Part shown: piece by piece, positions 33,117 to 45,690 of the stretch
Numbering within the stretch: position 1 is the first letter of the stretch
Layout: every line of letters starts with the position of its first letter
Origin: Cyrtodaria siliqua
Taxonomy: Eukaryota > Mollusca > Bivalvia > Adapedonta > Hiatellidae
Assembly (NCBI GenBank): GCA_037043455.1
Contig: JAWPHD010001148.1
Coordinates: forward strand, 187,001 to 251,000
Length of the DNA: 64,000 nucleotides
Reading direction: 5' to 3'
Program-made: the position numbers and the translations under genes
The notes under the pieces: model-generated
Databases searched by the model: none
Told to the model about the DNA's origin: nothing
The model's input: only the letters and a program-made list of their open reading frames with translations

Positions 33117-34690
33117 AATGACCAATTACTTAGATGTAATATAACATAACATGTCATTGTAACGGGACGTGTAAAGATAAAGGACCCGCATCCCATTTCC
33201 TCAAAATACCCCCAGTCCCAGCCACAAGGAAATTGCAAATCTTTAATATATGCCCCCTGTAGATACATATACAGGGCATAGATACATGTATAGTTGATGT
33301 AAAGTTGACTTGTGTTTCGTTACAATTGCCCACAAACTTCATTAGTACATTGCTATAGCTACTTTAACACTTATCAATTCATATCCTCCAACAAATGGAA
33401 CATTTTAGATCCGCCCATGCAGATACATTATAGATACATGTATAGTGTGTGTCACATTGTCTTTCACTTACCCAGAATCTTGATTAAATGATTAAATTGA
33501 GCGTTTTACATGTGATCATATTCTAAAATATTCGAAAATCCTAGATCCACCACTGCATATATACGTTATAGAATCATACATAGTGTATGACATATTGTCT
33601 TTTTACTTACCAAAAAGCATGATCATGTATGTGTATTTAATGCATGTAATTTTATTTGTGATTGCTTTATACCTTCCATACATTTAACACTTCAACAAGT
33701 CATATCTATAGAATACAGAATAGTTTGTAAAATTGTGTGACAATAGCAAACAAACATAATCAATGAGCTTAAAACACCTTGTGTATATAGTTTCAATATC
33801 ATTTACAGGCAACAGTTAAACTAAGGTCTCGACCTTTAAAATTGTCAAAAACACTTATTAAAAAACGTTTTTCTCAATAATCAATTTTGAGAGTTTCATT
33901 TGATGAAGTGAATATGAAATGATTTATACCCACAACTGATTTTAATATAAAAAATTAAAGGGACACATGGCAAATTTGTTGAGTTTTGATCAAGCATTAA
34001 AACTGGCGATTCAATTTATTAATCCAGAATCATTTGACTTTAAACCTGATTGCATATAATTCAATGCAATTTTGAGTTTTCAATTTATCTTTTTATATTT
34101 TCATAGGTTAAAATATAAATTATTGGTAGACACTATAATCAACAGTTAGTGATTTGCAAAAACAGTTTTCTTTATACTCTTCTCATAATTAATATTAATA
34201 ATTGAACAAATGCAAGTAATGTAGAAACACTAATGGGACACCGCGAGTTTTAAAAAAAAAGATTGCTGTGTGTCCCTTTAAACTTTGATATAATCTGTTG
34301 TTTCTGATGTTTTTTTAAGCCCTCGAGTATATAATTATACTGATGTGGTTAAATGAGGGTTATATATATTTAGGGGTTTTAAGTATATATATATTAATGT
34401 GATCATGAGGGTTTCTAAATATGCATGAACATTATGTACATCAATAGATTTATACTATATTACTACAAAGTGTACTTATTTTTGATAATGTTATAATTCC
34501 TGAGAACTGTCAAAGATTGGACAGTAAAATACAATTATTAAAAATACAATCTAAGTTGTTGTATACTATTAGTAAGTATAACAATATTTTTCTCATTTTA
34601 AAGCAACTGATACAATTTCCATTTGTATTAAACAAGTCTGTGCCAGTAACACTATATATAAAATAAATAAACTGAATTTTCATCAAGTAC
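33117..34690 (+). other. Probable 3' UTR
   Basis: About 1.5 kb of AT-rich sequence without any of the repeats that fill the flanks, running from the stop codon to a poly(A) signal. The lack of transposons fits a transcribed exon. No long open frame. Confidence 0.45.
34662..34671 (+). terminator. Overlapping AATAAA poly(A) signals
   Basis: AATAAATAAA followed 20-30 bp later by a T/GT-rich stretch (TTGTTTTATTCC). Transposon sequence resumes about 100 bp downstream. Confidence 0.45.
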
Positions 34691-34789
34691 ATTGTTTTAT
34701 TCCTCTCAGAGATGCCAGCTGTTCCACATTAGCACTGGCTACTTTTATTGCAGTTAATTTGTAAGGGGTCATTAAAAGGCTGCTACCTG

Positions 34790-35030
34790 GGAAGATTGTA
34801 ACTGTATCATGATCAGTACCAAGTCTAGTTGTGCATATCATCATCATGTTCCAGTTAATTTCCGGTTGAATGGCCTCTTATACACAAACTTTATCTGGAC
34901 AAGTTTTCCTGAATTCCTGGCTGGATTTCAGTGAAACTTGACCAAGTCTAGTTGTGCATGTTGATGTCGTGTTCCCCACAACAGACTCCATATAGCCAGT
35001 AGAGCGATACAGACCCTCTTGGGCCTCTTG
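34790..35030 (+). mobile_element. Truncated pearl-like element end
   Basis: One and a half class-4 units (GATCAGTACCAAGTCTAGTT, CCTGGCTGGATTTCAGTGAA) and the end GCCAGTAGAGCGATACAG with hairpin at 35011-35026 and CTTG at 35027-35030. Confidence 0.65.
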
Positions 35031-36152
35031 TCTGAAATATGCTATATTTTGGCCTCATTAAGACGAAAAAGCCTTCATTTGGCCGTATTTCAGTGAAACT
35101 TTGCAGGGATGATCAGTAACAAGCCTAGTTGTACATATTGTCACCGTGTTCCAGTTGAATGATTTCGGTGGACTTATGGCCCTTTGAAGGTTTTAGTACA
35201 CAAACTTTGTCCAGACTACTTCTCCTGAACCGCTGGCCGGATTTAAACAAAACCTTGTTCTGGTTAAATGATTTTTGGCAGAGTTATGGTCATTTAAAGG
35301 TTTTAATACACACACATTTTCTGGACTTAAAGTTCTCCTGAACCCCTCACCCGATTTCAACACAAGTTTGCAGGGAATATCAGCACCAAACTTAGTTGTG
35401 CATGTCATCGTCGCGTCCCGGTTTACAGATTTTTGACAGAGTTATGGCCCTTTAAAGTTTTAATACACAAACTTTATCTTGACTAGTTCTCCTGAACGAT
35501 TCTCCAAATTTCAACGAAACTTAGCATGGATGATCAGCATCATCCCTCTTAGCATGGATGATCAGCATCAACCCTAGTTGTGCATATCATCGTTGCATTC
35601 CGGTTTAGGTATTTTTAGCGGACTTATGGCCCTTTAAAGGTTTTAATACAGAAACTTTATCTGGATTAGTTCTCCTGAACCCCTCGCCAGATTTCAATGA
35701 AACTTTGCAGGGATGATCAGCACCATGCCTAGTTGTGCATGTCATGGTCGTGTTCATGTTTACAGATTTTTGGTGGAGTTTTGGCCCTTTAAAGGTTTTA
35801 ATACACAAACCTTGTCCAGATTAGTCTCTTCTGAACTCCTTGCCAGATTTCAGCGATTCTTGGCGGGGATGATCAGTATACCAAGCATAGTTGCACCTGT
35901 CATTGCCGTGTTCTGGTGGATTAAATTGTGGCAGTGTTATGACCTTAAATGTTTTAATATATTAACTTTGTACAGACTAGTTCTCCTGAACCTCTGGCTG
36001 TATTTCAACGAAACTTGGCAGGGATGATCAGTACCAAGCCTAGTTACGTATATATGTTCTGGTTGAGTGATCTTTGAAAGGGTTTTGGCTACTTATACAT
36101 AAAACTTTATCTTTAGCCAGTAGAGCATCCACAGGCCCTCTTGGGCCTCTTG
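35031..36152 (+). mobile_element. Pearl-like element, class-4 units
   Basis: About six units of 150-160 bp (AAAGGTTTTAATACACAAAC, TTCTCCTGAACCCCT, GCAGGGATGATCAGCACCA, GTTATGGCCCTTTAAAGG). The end is GCCAGTAGAGCATCCACAGG, hairpin 36133-36148 and CTTG at 36149-36152. A 40-bp direct duplication lies near 35520-35575 (TTAGCATGGATGATCAGCAT). Confidence 0.7.
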
Positions 36153-36189
36153 TTTTAAAACATATAGCAATTTAAAAGCTAGCTAGCTT

Positions 36190-36335
36190 AATATAAACAA
36201 AACTCCGCCATTTTTCCGACAAGAAGTTGGTTTCTAACCGTTTATTTTACCACCGAGTATTTTATCAAATGCGCATGCGTGAAGCTTGTTCCATTTGATG
36301 CTAGAACTGCCAAATCAAACGCGCTCACAATGACT
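36190..36335. promoter_or_regulatory. Promoter-like CpG-richer spot
   Basis: CTCCGCCATTTTTCCG (YY1-type core) and ATGCGCATGCGTG (NRF-1-type) within 90 bp. No exon was found next to it on either strand in the window, so this is a weak call. Confidence 0.25.
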
Positions 36336-36344
36336 GGCGCAGCA

Positions 36345-36737
36345 CTTAATTGGTCCTGAACATATTTATTTTATTTGACGTCAAACATGGCCACCAGCAG
36401 CCACCTTTGTTTACACAAAGTTATACTGACAGTCAATGAAACACACTAGTAGATTATATTGGTGTTGAATTTTATTGCTGAATAAATTGATAATAAATTA
36501 TAATAATAAGTGCATATTTAGAAATTGAACGATATTAATAATTACAAGTACCGATTGTCTCAAAATTCTTATATGTTGGTATAGTGTTCAATTAAAGTCA
36601 GATGGATAGAAAACAAAGGTCACACCTATTAATACCGGGTATGTCTAACATTGCTAGGAAATCATCTCAATATTACTTTATTTCAGTCTATAATGCCAGG
36701 CCACACTTGACTAGAATTAAAAGTGACCTTAACTTGC
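36345..36737. other. Fragment of the 2 x 160 class, then spacer
   Basis: 36345-36425 matches the half unit with GACGTCAAACATGGCCACCA and CTTTGTTTACA. The rest is AT-rich with no supported feature. Confidence 0.5.
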
Positions 36738-37635
36738 TGGTAACTACAACTACAAATGACAACATTCATCGCGTACCTACAACAACTTCAAGATGCAACA
36801 GTGAGCACCAGGTACCTACAACAACAACTGGCAACAGTGTACAACAGGTAACTACAAAAACTATAATACAGCAACAGTGAGCACCGAGTGCTTGCAACAA
36901 CTATAACTGGCAGAAGTGTCCACCGGGTACCTAAAGCAACAAAAACAGGCAACAGTGAGCACCAAGTACCTAAATCTAGCAGTGTCCACAGTCAACAGTG
37001 AGCATCGGGTACCTACAACAACTTCAACTGGCAGAAGTGTCCACCGGGTACCTACAAAAACTACAGCATGCAGCAGTATACACCAGGTACATTCAACAAC
37101 TATAATAGGCGACAGTAAACACTGGCTACTTAAACAAGCAACAGTGTTCACTGGGTAACTACAACTGGCAGCAGTGTTCACCTGGTACCTACAACAACTA
37201 CAGCAGGCAACAGTGAGCACTGGCTGCCTCCAACTGGCAACAGTGTCCACCGGGTACCTGCAACAACTACAAATGGGAACGATGTCAACTGGTTACCTGT
37301 TGCAACCACAAGATGCAACAGTGAGCAACGTGTACCTACAACTACAAGAGGCAACTGTGAGCACCATGTACCTACAGCAACCACAAGACGCAACAGTGAG
37401 CAACGTGTACCTCAACTACAAGAGGCACCTGTGATCACCATGTACCTACAACAACTACAAAATGTAACAGTGAGCACTGACTACCAACAGCAACTACAAG
37501 ACACAACAGTGAGCAATGTGTACCTACAACTACAAGGGCATACAGTGAGCACTATGTGCCTACAACATCTACAAGATGCAACAGTGAGCACTGGGTACCT
37601 ACAGCAACTACCAGAAGCTACAGTGAGCACATGGG
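36738..37635 (+). repeat. Satellite A block
   Basis: Diverged 30- and 39-bp units as at 1-1560, including a variant with CAACCACAAGATGCAACAGT, GAGCAACGTGTACC that becomes common near 39400 and 40350. Confidence 0.9.
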
Positions 37636-38365
37636 ACACATAAGAGAGGAAATAAACACTATACAGTGACACAGTAAGGAGAAGATATACACTATATAGA
37701 GTACTACTGATGTCGGGTAAACACAGAAAAGAGAAGAAATACACCATGTGGAGTACTACTGATGTCGGGGTGACAAGGAATGGAGAAGAATATTTAATAC
37801 TGCTGATGGCGAGGTGAAACAGAAGGGAGAAGATATACACTATGTGAAGTACTACTGATGTCAGGGTTACACAGAAGAGAGGAAATACACACTACATGGA
37901 GTACAACTGATCTCTTGGTGACACAGTAAGGAGAATATACACTATATAGAGTACTACTGATGTCGGGGTCTCACAAAAAAGGGAAGAAATACACTATGTG
38001 GAGTACTACTGATGTCAGGGTGACACAGAAGAGAGAAGATGCCCACTATGTGGAGTACAACTGATGTCAGGGTGACACAGAAGAGAGAAGATGCCCACTA
38101 TGTGGTGTGCTATTGTTGTCTCGTTGGCACAGAAGGGAGAATATACACACTGTGGAGTACTACTGATGTCTTGGTGACACAGAAGGGAGAAGATGCCCAA
38201 TATGTGGAGTACTACTGATGTCTCGGTGACACATAAGGGAGAAGATACACTCTGTGGAGTACTTTTTATGTCGTTGTGACACAGAATGGAGAGGATGCAC
38301 ACTATATGGATTTCTACTGATGTCGGGATGACACAGAAGGGAGAAGATATACACTATGTGGAGTA
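37636..38365 (+). repeat. Satellite B block
   Basis: About 14 direct units of 52 bp, ending again at GTGGAGTACT with a switch of orientation. Confidence 0.9.
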
Positions 38366-38558
38366 CTACATATAGTGCATATCTTCTCTTCTCTTTGTCA
38401 CCCCGACATCAGTAGTACTCCGCAAAGTGTGTATCTACTCTCTTCTGTATCACCACAACATCAGGAGTACTCTACAAAGTGTATCTTCTCCCTTCTGTGT
38501 CACCCAGACATCAGTAGTACTCTACTTAGTGTATATCTTCTTCCTTCTTTGTCAACCC
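38366..38558 (-). repeat. Satellite B, inverted segment
   Basis: Three to four B units in reverse orientation (GACATCAGTAGTACTCCGCA, TTCTGTATCACCACAACATC). The junction sequence is almost the same as at 4670-4700. Confidence 0.88.
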
Positions 38559-38945
38559 TACAAAGTGTCCAAAGGGTACCTAAAAGAAGTACTACAAGAA
38601 TCATCAGTGAGCACCTGGTATCTACAAGAAGTTCTACACAAATCATCAGTGAGCACCAGGTACCTACAAGAAGTTCTACAAAAATCAGCAGTGAGCACCG
38701 GGTACCTACAAGAAGTACTACAATAATCATCAATCAGCTCTGGGTACCTACAGTAAGTACTACAAGAACCATCAGTGAGCACCGGCTATGTACAAAAAGT
38801 ACTACACAAACCATCAGTGAGGATCGGGTACCTACAAAAAGTACTACAAAAAGGATCAGTGAGTACTGGGTACCTATAAGAAGTACTACAAGAATCAACA
38901 GTGTCCACCGGGTACCTACAAGAAGTACTTCAAGAATCATCAGTT
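38559..38945 (+). repeat. Satellite C block
   Basis: About nine 42-bp units (GAAGTACTACAAGAATCATC, AGTGAGCACCGGGTACC). Confidence 0.9.
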
Positions 38946-39370
38946 TCCATCAGTGTCCATCGGGCACCTACAACAAGCAACAGTGAGAAACGGGTACCTA
39001 CAATAACTACAACTGTTAAGAGGTACCTGGTACTACAATAACTGCAACAGGCAACAGTGAGAACCTGGTACCTACAACTACAAAAAGCCACATTGTCCAC
39101 CGGGTACCTACAACAATTACAACTGCCAACAATACAATGTACACTGGGTACCTACAACTGGCAACAGTGTGCACCAGGTACTACAACCCCTAGAACTGGC
39201 AATGGTGTGCACGGGGAAAAAACTGTTTATAGGTGGTATTTGGTGGTGATAGTATGGCTATAAGGGGAGGATGTAGGACTAAAGTTATCTTGCTTTAATC
39301 AACATGGTCAGGGAAATATCAAAATTTTATTTTGAGATTCCTGTGGCCTTCCTGACAATGACTACAACTG
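38946..39370 (+). repeat. Satellite A stretch plus tail module T
   Basis: A units to about 39196, then T with CTGGCAATGGTGTGCACGG, GGTATTTGGTGGTGATAG, GGCTATAAGGGGAGGATG and TCCTGTGGCCTTCCTGACAA. The order B - inverted B - C - A - T is the same as at 4076-6345. Confidence 0.87.
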
Positions 39371-40150
39371 GGAACAGAGTGCACCGGATACCTACAGCAA
39401 ATACAAGAGGCAACAGTGAGCAACGTGTACCTACAACTACAAGAGACAACTGTGAGCACCATGTACATAGAACCACTACAAGAGGCAACTGTGAGCACTA
39501 TGTACATAGAACAACTACAAGATGCAACAGTGAGCACCGGGTACCTACAGCATCTACAAGAGGCAACAGTGAGCAATGTGTACCTACAACTACAAGAGGC
39601 AACTGTGAGCACCATGTACCTACAACAACTACAATATTCAACAGTGATCATCGGGTACCTACAGCAACTACAAGAGGCAACAGTTAGCAACGTGTACCTA
39701 CAACTACAAGAGGCAACTGTGAGCATCATGTACCTATAACAACTAAAAGATCCTACAGTGAGCAGCGGGTACCAACAGCAACTACAAGAGGAAATAGTGA
39801 GCACTGGGTACCTCCATCAACTTCAACTAACAGCAGTGAACACTGTCTACAACTGACAACAGTGACCACCGAGTATCTGCAGCAGCTACCATAAGCAATA
39901 GTGAGCACTGGGTTCCTGCATCTGGTAATAGTGTCCACCTGGTACCTACATCAACACAACTGGCAACGATGTCCACCAGATATCTACAACTACAACAGGC
40001 AACAATGAGCACCATGTACCTACAACTAGCAAAAATGTCCACTGCATACTTGCAATGACTACAACAGGCAACAGTGAGCCCTGGGTACCTTCAATATCCA
40101 ACACTACAGTCCAACCGGATATGCACAACCACTACAACTGGCAACAATAT
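39371..40150 (+). repeat. Satellite A block, AGAGGCAACTGTGAGCACC variant
   Basis: Units of 33-39 bp with CTACAAGAGGCAACAGTGAG, CAACGTGTACCTACAA, arranged in a repeated order of three to four variants. Confidence 0.88.
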
Positions 40151-40205
40151 CCACTGAGAAGCAATCTATGTTTGTGATATTTGGTGGTGAAGGTACCGCT
40201 ATAAC
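40151..40205 (+). repeat. Tail module T, truncated copy
   Basis: Only GATATTTGGTGGTGAAGGTA and CCGCTATAA remain. Confidence 0.7.
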
Positions 40206-41245
40206 AGAAACTACAACAGGCAACAGAGAGTATCATGTACCTACAACAACTACAAATGGCAACTGTAAACTGGGTACCTGTAACAGCTACAAGACGCAAC
40301 AGTGAGCACAGCCGTGTCAACTGGGTACCTGTAGCAACTACAAGAGGGAACAGTGAGCACCGTGTTTCAACAACTACAAGAGGCAACTGTGAGCACCATG
40401 TACAAACAACAACTACAAGATGCAACAGTGGGCACCAGGTACCTACAGCAACTACAAGACACGACAGTGAGCAACGTATACCTACAACTTCAAGGGGCAT
40501 CTGTGAGCACCATGTGCCTACAACATCTAAAATATGCAGCAGTGAGCACCAGGTACCTACAGAAACTACAAGGGGCAACAATGAGCACCATGTATCAACA
40601 ACTACAAGAGGCATCTGTGAGCACCATGTACCTACAACTGCAAGGAGCAACATTGAGCACCGGGTACCTACAGAAACTAAAAGAGGCAACAGTGAGCACC
40701 GTGTTTCAACAAATACAAGAGGCAACTGTGAGCACCATGTACCAACAACAACTACAATATGCAACAGTGGGCACCAGGTACCTATAGCAACTACCTGACA
40801 TGACAGTGAGTAATGTGTACCTACAACTACTAGGGCATCTGTGAGCACTATGTACCTACAACAACTGCAAGACACAACAGTGAACACATGGTACCTACAG
40901 CAATTACAAGAGGCAACAGTGAGCAGCGTGTACCTACAATAACTACAAAAAGCGATAGTGAACACCGGGTACCTAAAAAAGCCAACAGTGAGCACCGGAT
41001 ACCTACAACTACTACAACAGGCAACAGTGTGTAGCTGGGTAGCACAGGGTACCTACAACTGGTAACAGTGTTGACCTGGTACCTACCATTACTACAACTG
41101 ACAACAGTGTGGCACGGAATACCTACAACTGGTAACAGTGTTGACCTGGTACCTACCATAATACAACTGACAACAGTGTGGCACGGAATACCTACAACTG
41201 GTAACAGTATCCAACAGGATACACACAACCACTACAACTGGCAAC
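40206..41245 (+). repeat. Satellite A block
   Basis: Continues the AGAGGCAAC variant. At 41050-41215 a 72-bp period is duplicated (GGTAACAGTGTTGACCTGGT, GTGGCACGGAATACC). Confidence 0.88.
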
Positions 41246-41420
41246 AATGTCTGCAGAGAAGCAAATTATGTATGTGGTATTTGGTGTCGAAGGTACGGCT
41301 ATAAGGGGAGAATGGGGGCCGTATATTTTCTTGCGTTATTCAGGGAAACCACATGCAGTGTCGAGGAAATATCAGAGAATTTTATTTTGAGATTTCTACA
41401 ATCTACCATCCTGACAATGA
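41246..41420 (+). repeat. Tail module T
   Basis: GGTATTTGGTGTCGAAGG, GGCTATAAGGGGAGAATGG and TATTTTGAGATTTCTAC. The middle has a distinct TTCAGGGAAACCACATGCAG shared with 44310, so these two copies are close relatives. Confidence 0.82.
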
Positions 41421-44275
41421 ATATAACTGTCAACAGTGTCCACCGGGCACCTACAAATGACAACAGTGTCCACTGGGTACATACAAAGACTACAAATGGC
41501 AACAGTGTCCACCAGGTACCTACAACAACAGCCAACAGTGAGCATTGGTCACCTACAACATCTACATCTGGTAGCATTGAGCATCGGGTTTCTACATTTG
41601 GCAACGGTGTAACTGACTGAAATTCCACCAGGTACCTTTAACAACTACAACAGGCAACAGAGAGCACTGGGTACATACAACAAATACAATAGGTAACAGT
41701 AAGTACATGTACCTAACACACCAACTACAAGAGGCAATAGTAAGCACTGTGTACCTACAACAACTACATATGGCAACATTATCAACTGGGTACCTACAGC
41801 AACTAAAATAGGCAACAATGAACACCAGGCACCTACAACTAAAAGCGCCAACAGTGAGCACCATTTAGCTACTACAACTACAAGAGGCAACAGTTAGCAC
41901 CGTGTACCTACAACAACTAAAGAAGAAATAGTGAACACCGGGTACCTACATCAGGCAACAGCGAGCACCAAGTGCCTGCAATAACTACAAGAAGCAATAG
42001 TGAACACATGGTATTTACATCAGGCAACAGTGAGCATAAGGTACCTACAAAAACTACAAGAAGCAATAGTGAACACAGGGTACCTACATCAGGCTACAGC
42101 CAGCACCAGGTGCCTGCAATAACTACAAGAAGCAATAGTGAACACATGGTACTTACGTCAGGCAACAGTGAGCACCAGGTACCTACAATAACTACAAGAA
42201 GCAATAATGAGCACAGAACACATGCATCTGGCAACAGTGAACATCAGGTACCTACAATACTAGTAACTACAAGAAGCAATAGTGAACACAGAGTACCTAC
42301 ATCAGGCAACAGTGAGCACCAGGTACCTACAATAACTACAAGAAGCAATAATGAACACAGAACACCTGCTTCTGGCAACAGTGAGCACCAGGTACCTATA
42401 ATAACTAGAAGAAACAATAGTGAACACAAGGTACTTACATCAGGCAACAGTGAGCACTAGGTACCTACAATAACTACAAGAAACGATAGTGAACACAAGG
42501 TACTTACATCGGGCAACAGTGAGCACCAGGTACCTACAATAACTACAAGAAACAATAGTGAACACAAGGTACTTACATCAGGCAACAGTGAGCACTAGGT
42601 ACCTACAATAACTACAAGAAGCAATAGTGAACACGGGTACTTACATCGGGCAACAGTGAGCACCAGGTACCTACAATAACTACAAGAAGCAATAGTGAAC
42701 ACAGAGTACCTACATCAGGCAACAGTGAGCACCAGGTACCTATAATTACTACAAGAAGCAATAGTGAACACAGGGTACCTACAACAGGCAACAGTGAGAA
42801 CCAGGTACCTACAATAAATACAAAAAGCAATAGTGAACACCGGCAACAGTGAGCATCAGGTACCTACAGCAACTACAAGAGGCAGCAGTCATCAACGCAT
42901 AGCTACAACAACTACAACATGAAACAGTCATCGGGAAGCTACAACAGGCAACAGTGTCCATCATGTACATACGACAACTATTCCTGGCAATTGTCATTTG
43001 GTACCTACAACAGGCAGCAGTGAACACTTGGTACATACAAGTGACTACAGTGTCCAACGGGTACCTAACACATCTACAACAGGCAACAGTGAGCACAGGT
43101 TACCTACAACAATTTCAGAAGGCCAGTGTCCACGGCATACCTACAACATCACATGGGAATAGAGTCCACTGGGAACCTACAACTGTAACTAGAAACAGTG
43201 AGCACCAGGTACCTACAATAGGCATCAGTGATCGCCGGTTACCTACAACAGGCAACAGGGATGATCTACCTAACACAACTACAAGTGGCAGAAGTGTCAA
43301 CCTGCTTACTACAACTGACAGAAGTGTCCACCAGAACCGACAACTGACAAGTCGTCGGTTATTTACAACATCTGCAACAGACAACAGTGACCACCGGGTA
43401 CCTAGAACAACTATAACAGGCAACAGTGAGCACCGGGTACCTACAAGTATTATAACTGACAACAGTGTCCACCTGGTACTTACAGTAACTACAACAGGCA
43501 ACATTGAGCACCGGGTATGTACAACTCATATCTGTGTAAACCTGTACCTAAAACAACTACAACAGGCAACAGTGAGCACTGGCTACCTGCAACAACTACA
43601 TCTGACAATAGTGTTCACAGGGCATCTACAGCATCTATAATAGGCAACTGTTAGCACCAGGTACCTACAATAACTACAAGAAACAATAGTGAACACAATA
43701 GTGCAGGTAGATGCAGCAAATGCAATTGGCAACTGAGCACCGGGTACCTGCAACTCTCAAGAGTGTATACCAGCTAGCTACAACTACAACAGGCAACAGT
43801 AAACACCGGGTACGAACAACTCGCAACTGCGTATACGGGACCTACAACAAGTACAACAGACAACAGTGAGCTATGGGTACATACCGTCACTACGACTGAC
43901 AACAGTGAGCACTGGTTACCTACAATTACTACAACTGACAACAGTGTTCACAGGGTACATTAAGAAACTATACAGACAGCAGTGAGAACCAGGTACCTAA
44001 AGCTCAGTGAGCCCTGAGTACCTACAATAACTACAACTGACAACAGTGTCCACCGGGTACATACAGCAACTACAAATGGGAACAGTGAACATCGGCTACC
44101 TTCAATGACTTCAGCTGTCCACCGGATACCTACAATGAAGACAACTGGCAAGAGTCTCAACGACTTAAACTGGCAAGAGTGTCCACCGGGTACCTACAAA
44201 GACTAAAACTGTCAACAATGTGCACTGGGTACCTACAACTGGATACCTACAATCGATACAACTGGAAACGATGTC
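41421..44275 (+). repeat. Satellite A block with a 69-bp higher-order part
   Basis: At 41935-42845 a 39-bp unit (AATAACTACAAGAAGCAATA, GTGAACACAGGG) alternates with a 30-bp unit (TCAGGCAACAGTGAGCACCA), a dimeric period of 69 bp, about 13 times. The rest is diverged. 43270-43560 repeats the motifs of 1-280 (GGCAGAAGTGTCAACC, AACTGACAAGTCGTCGGTTA), so the two satellite blocks share longer stretches. Confidence 0.88.
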
Positions 44276-44395
44276 CACTGAGGATGGAGGCCGTATATTT
44301 CTTGCCTTATTCAGGGAAACCACATGCAGTGTCAGAGAAATATCAGGGAATTTTGTTTTGAGATTCCTTTGGCCATCCTGACAATGAATACAACT
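44276..44395 (+). repeat. Tail module T, right part only
   Basis: Starts at GAGGATGGAGGCCGTATATT; the GGTATTTGGTGGTGA part is missing. Confidence 0.75.
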
Positions 44396-44760
44396 GTCAA
44401 CAGTGTCCACCGGGCACCTACAACTGACAAGAACTATGACTGGTAACATTGACTATCGGGTTCCTACTATTGGCAACGGTGTTAGCCGAGTACCTTCAAA
44501 CACTAGAACTGGCTAAAATGTCCACCAGGTACCTTTAAAAATTACAACGGGCAACAGTGTCCACCGGGTACCTACAAAAACTATAACAGGTAATAGTGAG
44601 TACTGTGTACCTACAACGACAACTACAAGAGACAACAGTGAACGCTGTATACCTACAGCAACTACGCATGGCAACAGTGTCAACTGCAACTACAACAGGC
44701 AACAGTGACCACCGTGTTCTTAAAACAACTAGAAATGGCAACAGTGTCCACTGGGTACCT
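44396..44760 (+). repeat. Satellite A, diverged
   Basis: Mixed 30/39-bp units leading into the uniform array. Confidence 0.85.
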
Positions 44761-45690
44761 ACAACAAGCTACAGTGTCCACTGGGTACCTACAACAAGCT
44801 ACAGTGTCCACTGGGTACCTACAACAACCTACAGTGTCCACCGGGTACCTACAACAAGCTACAGTGTCCACTGGGTACCTACAACAAGCTACAGTGTCCA
44901 CCAGGTACCTACAACAAGCTACAGTGTCCACCGGGTACCTACAACAAGCTACAGTGTCCTACGGGTACCTACAACAAGCTACAGTGTCCACCGGGTACCT
45001 ACAAAAAGCTACAGTGTCCACTGGGTACCTACAACAAGCTACAGTGTCCACTGGGTACCTATAACAAGCTACAGTGTCCACTGGGTACCTACAACAAGCT
45101 ACAGTGTCCACTGGGTACCTACAACAAGCCACAGTGTCCACTGGGTACCTACAACAAGTAACAGTGTCCACTGGGTACCTACAACAAGCTACAGTGTCCA
45201 CTGGGTACCTACAACAAGCTACAGTGTCCACCGGGTACCTACAACAAGCTACAGTGTCCACTGGGTACCTACAACAAGCTACAGTGTCCACCAGGTACCT
45301 ACAACAAGCTACAGTGTCCACCGGGTATCTACAACAAGCTACAGTGTCCACTGGGTACCTACAACAAGCTACAGTGTCCACCGGGTACCTACAAAAAGCT
45401 ACAGTGTCCACTGGGTACCTACAACAAGCTACAGTGTCCACTGGGTACCTACAACAAGCTACAGTGTCCACTGGGTACCTATAACAAGCTTCAGTGTCCA
45501 CTGGGTACCTACAACAAGCTACAGTGTCCACTGGGTACCTACAACAAGCTACAGTGTCCACTGGGTACCTACAACAAGCCACAGTGTCCACTGGGTACCT
45601 ACAACAAGCTACAGTGTCCACTGGGTACCTACAACAAGCTACAGTGTCCACCGGGTACCTACAACAAGCTACAGAGTCCACCGGGTACAT
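44761..45690 (+). repeat. Homogeneous 30-bp satellite A array, 31 units
   Basis: 31 consecutive units of exactly 30 bp, ACAACAAGCTACAGTGTCCA then CYGGGTACCT, without one indel. All three + frames and one - frame are open through it, giving a frame of 412 codons (44596-45834) with a 10-residue repeat VPTTSYSVHW. No start context, splice sites or non-repeat coding sequence was found, so I treat it as satellite. Confidence 0.95.

Noticed and set aside
36190..36335. A firm promoter call
   Set aside because: The YY1- and NRF-1-type motifs are present but no transcribed exon was found within reach, so it is kept only as a weak feature.
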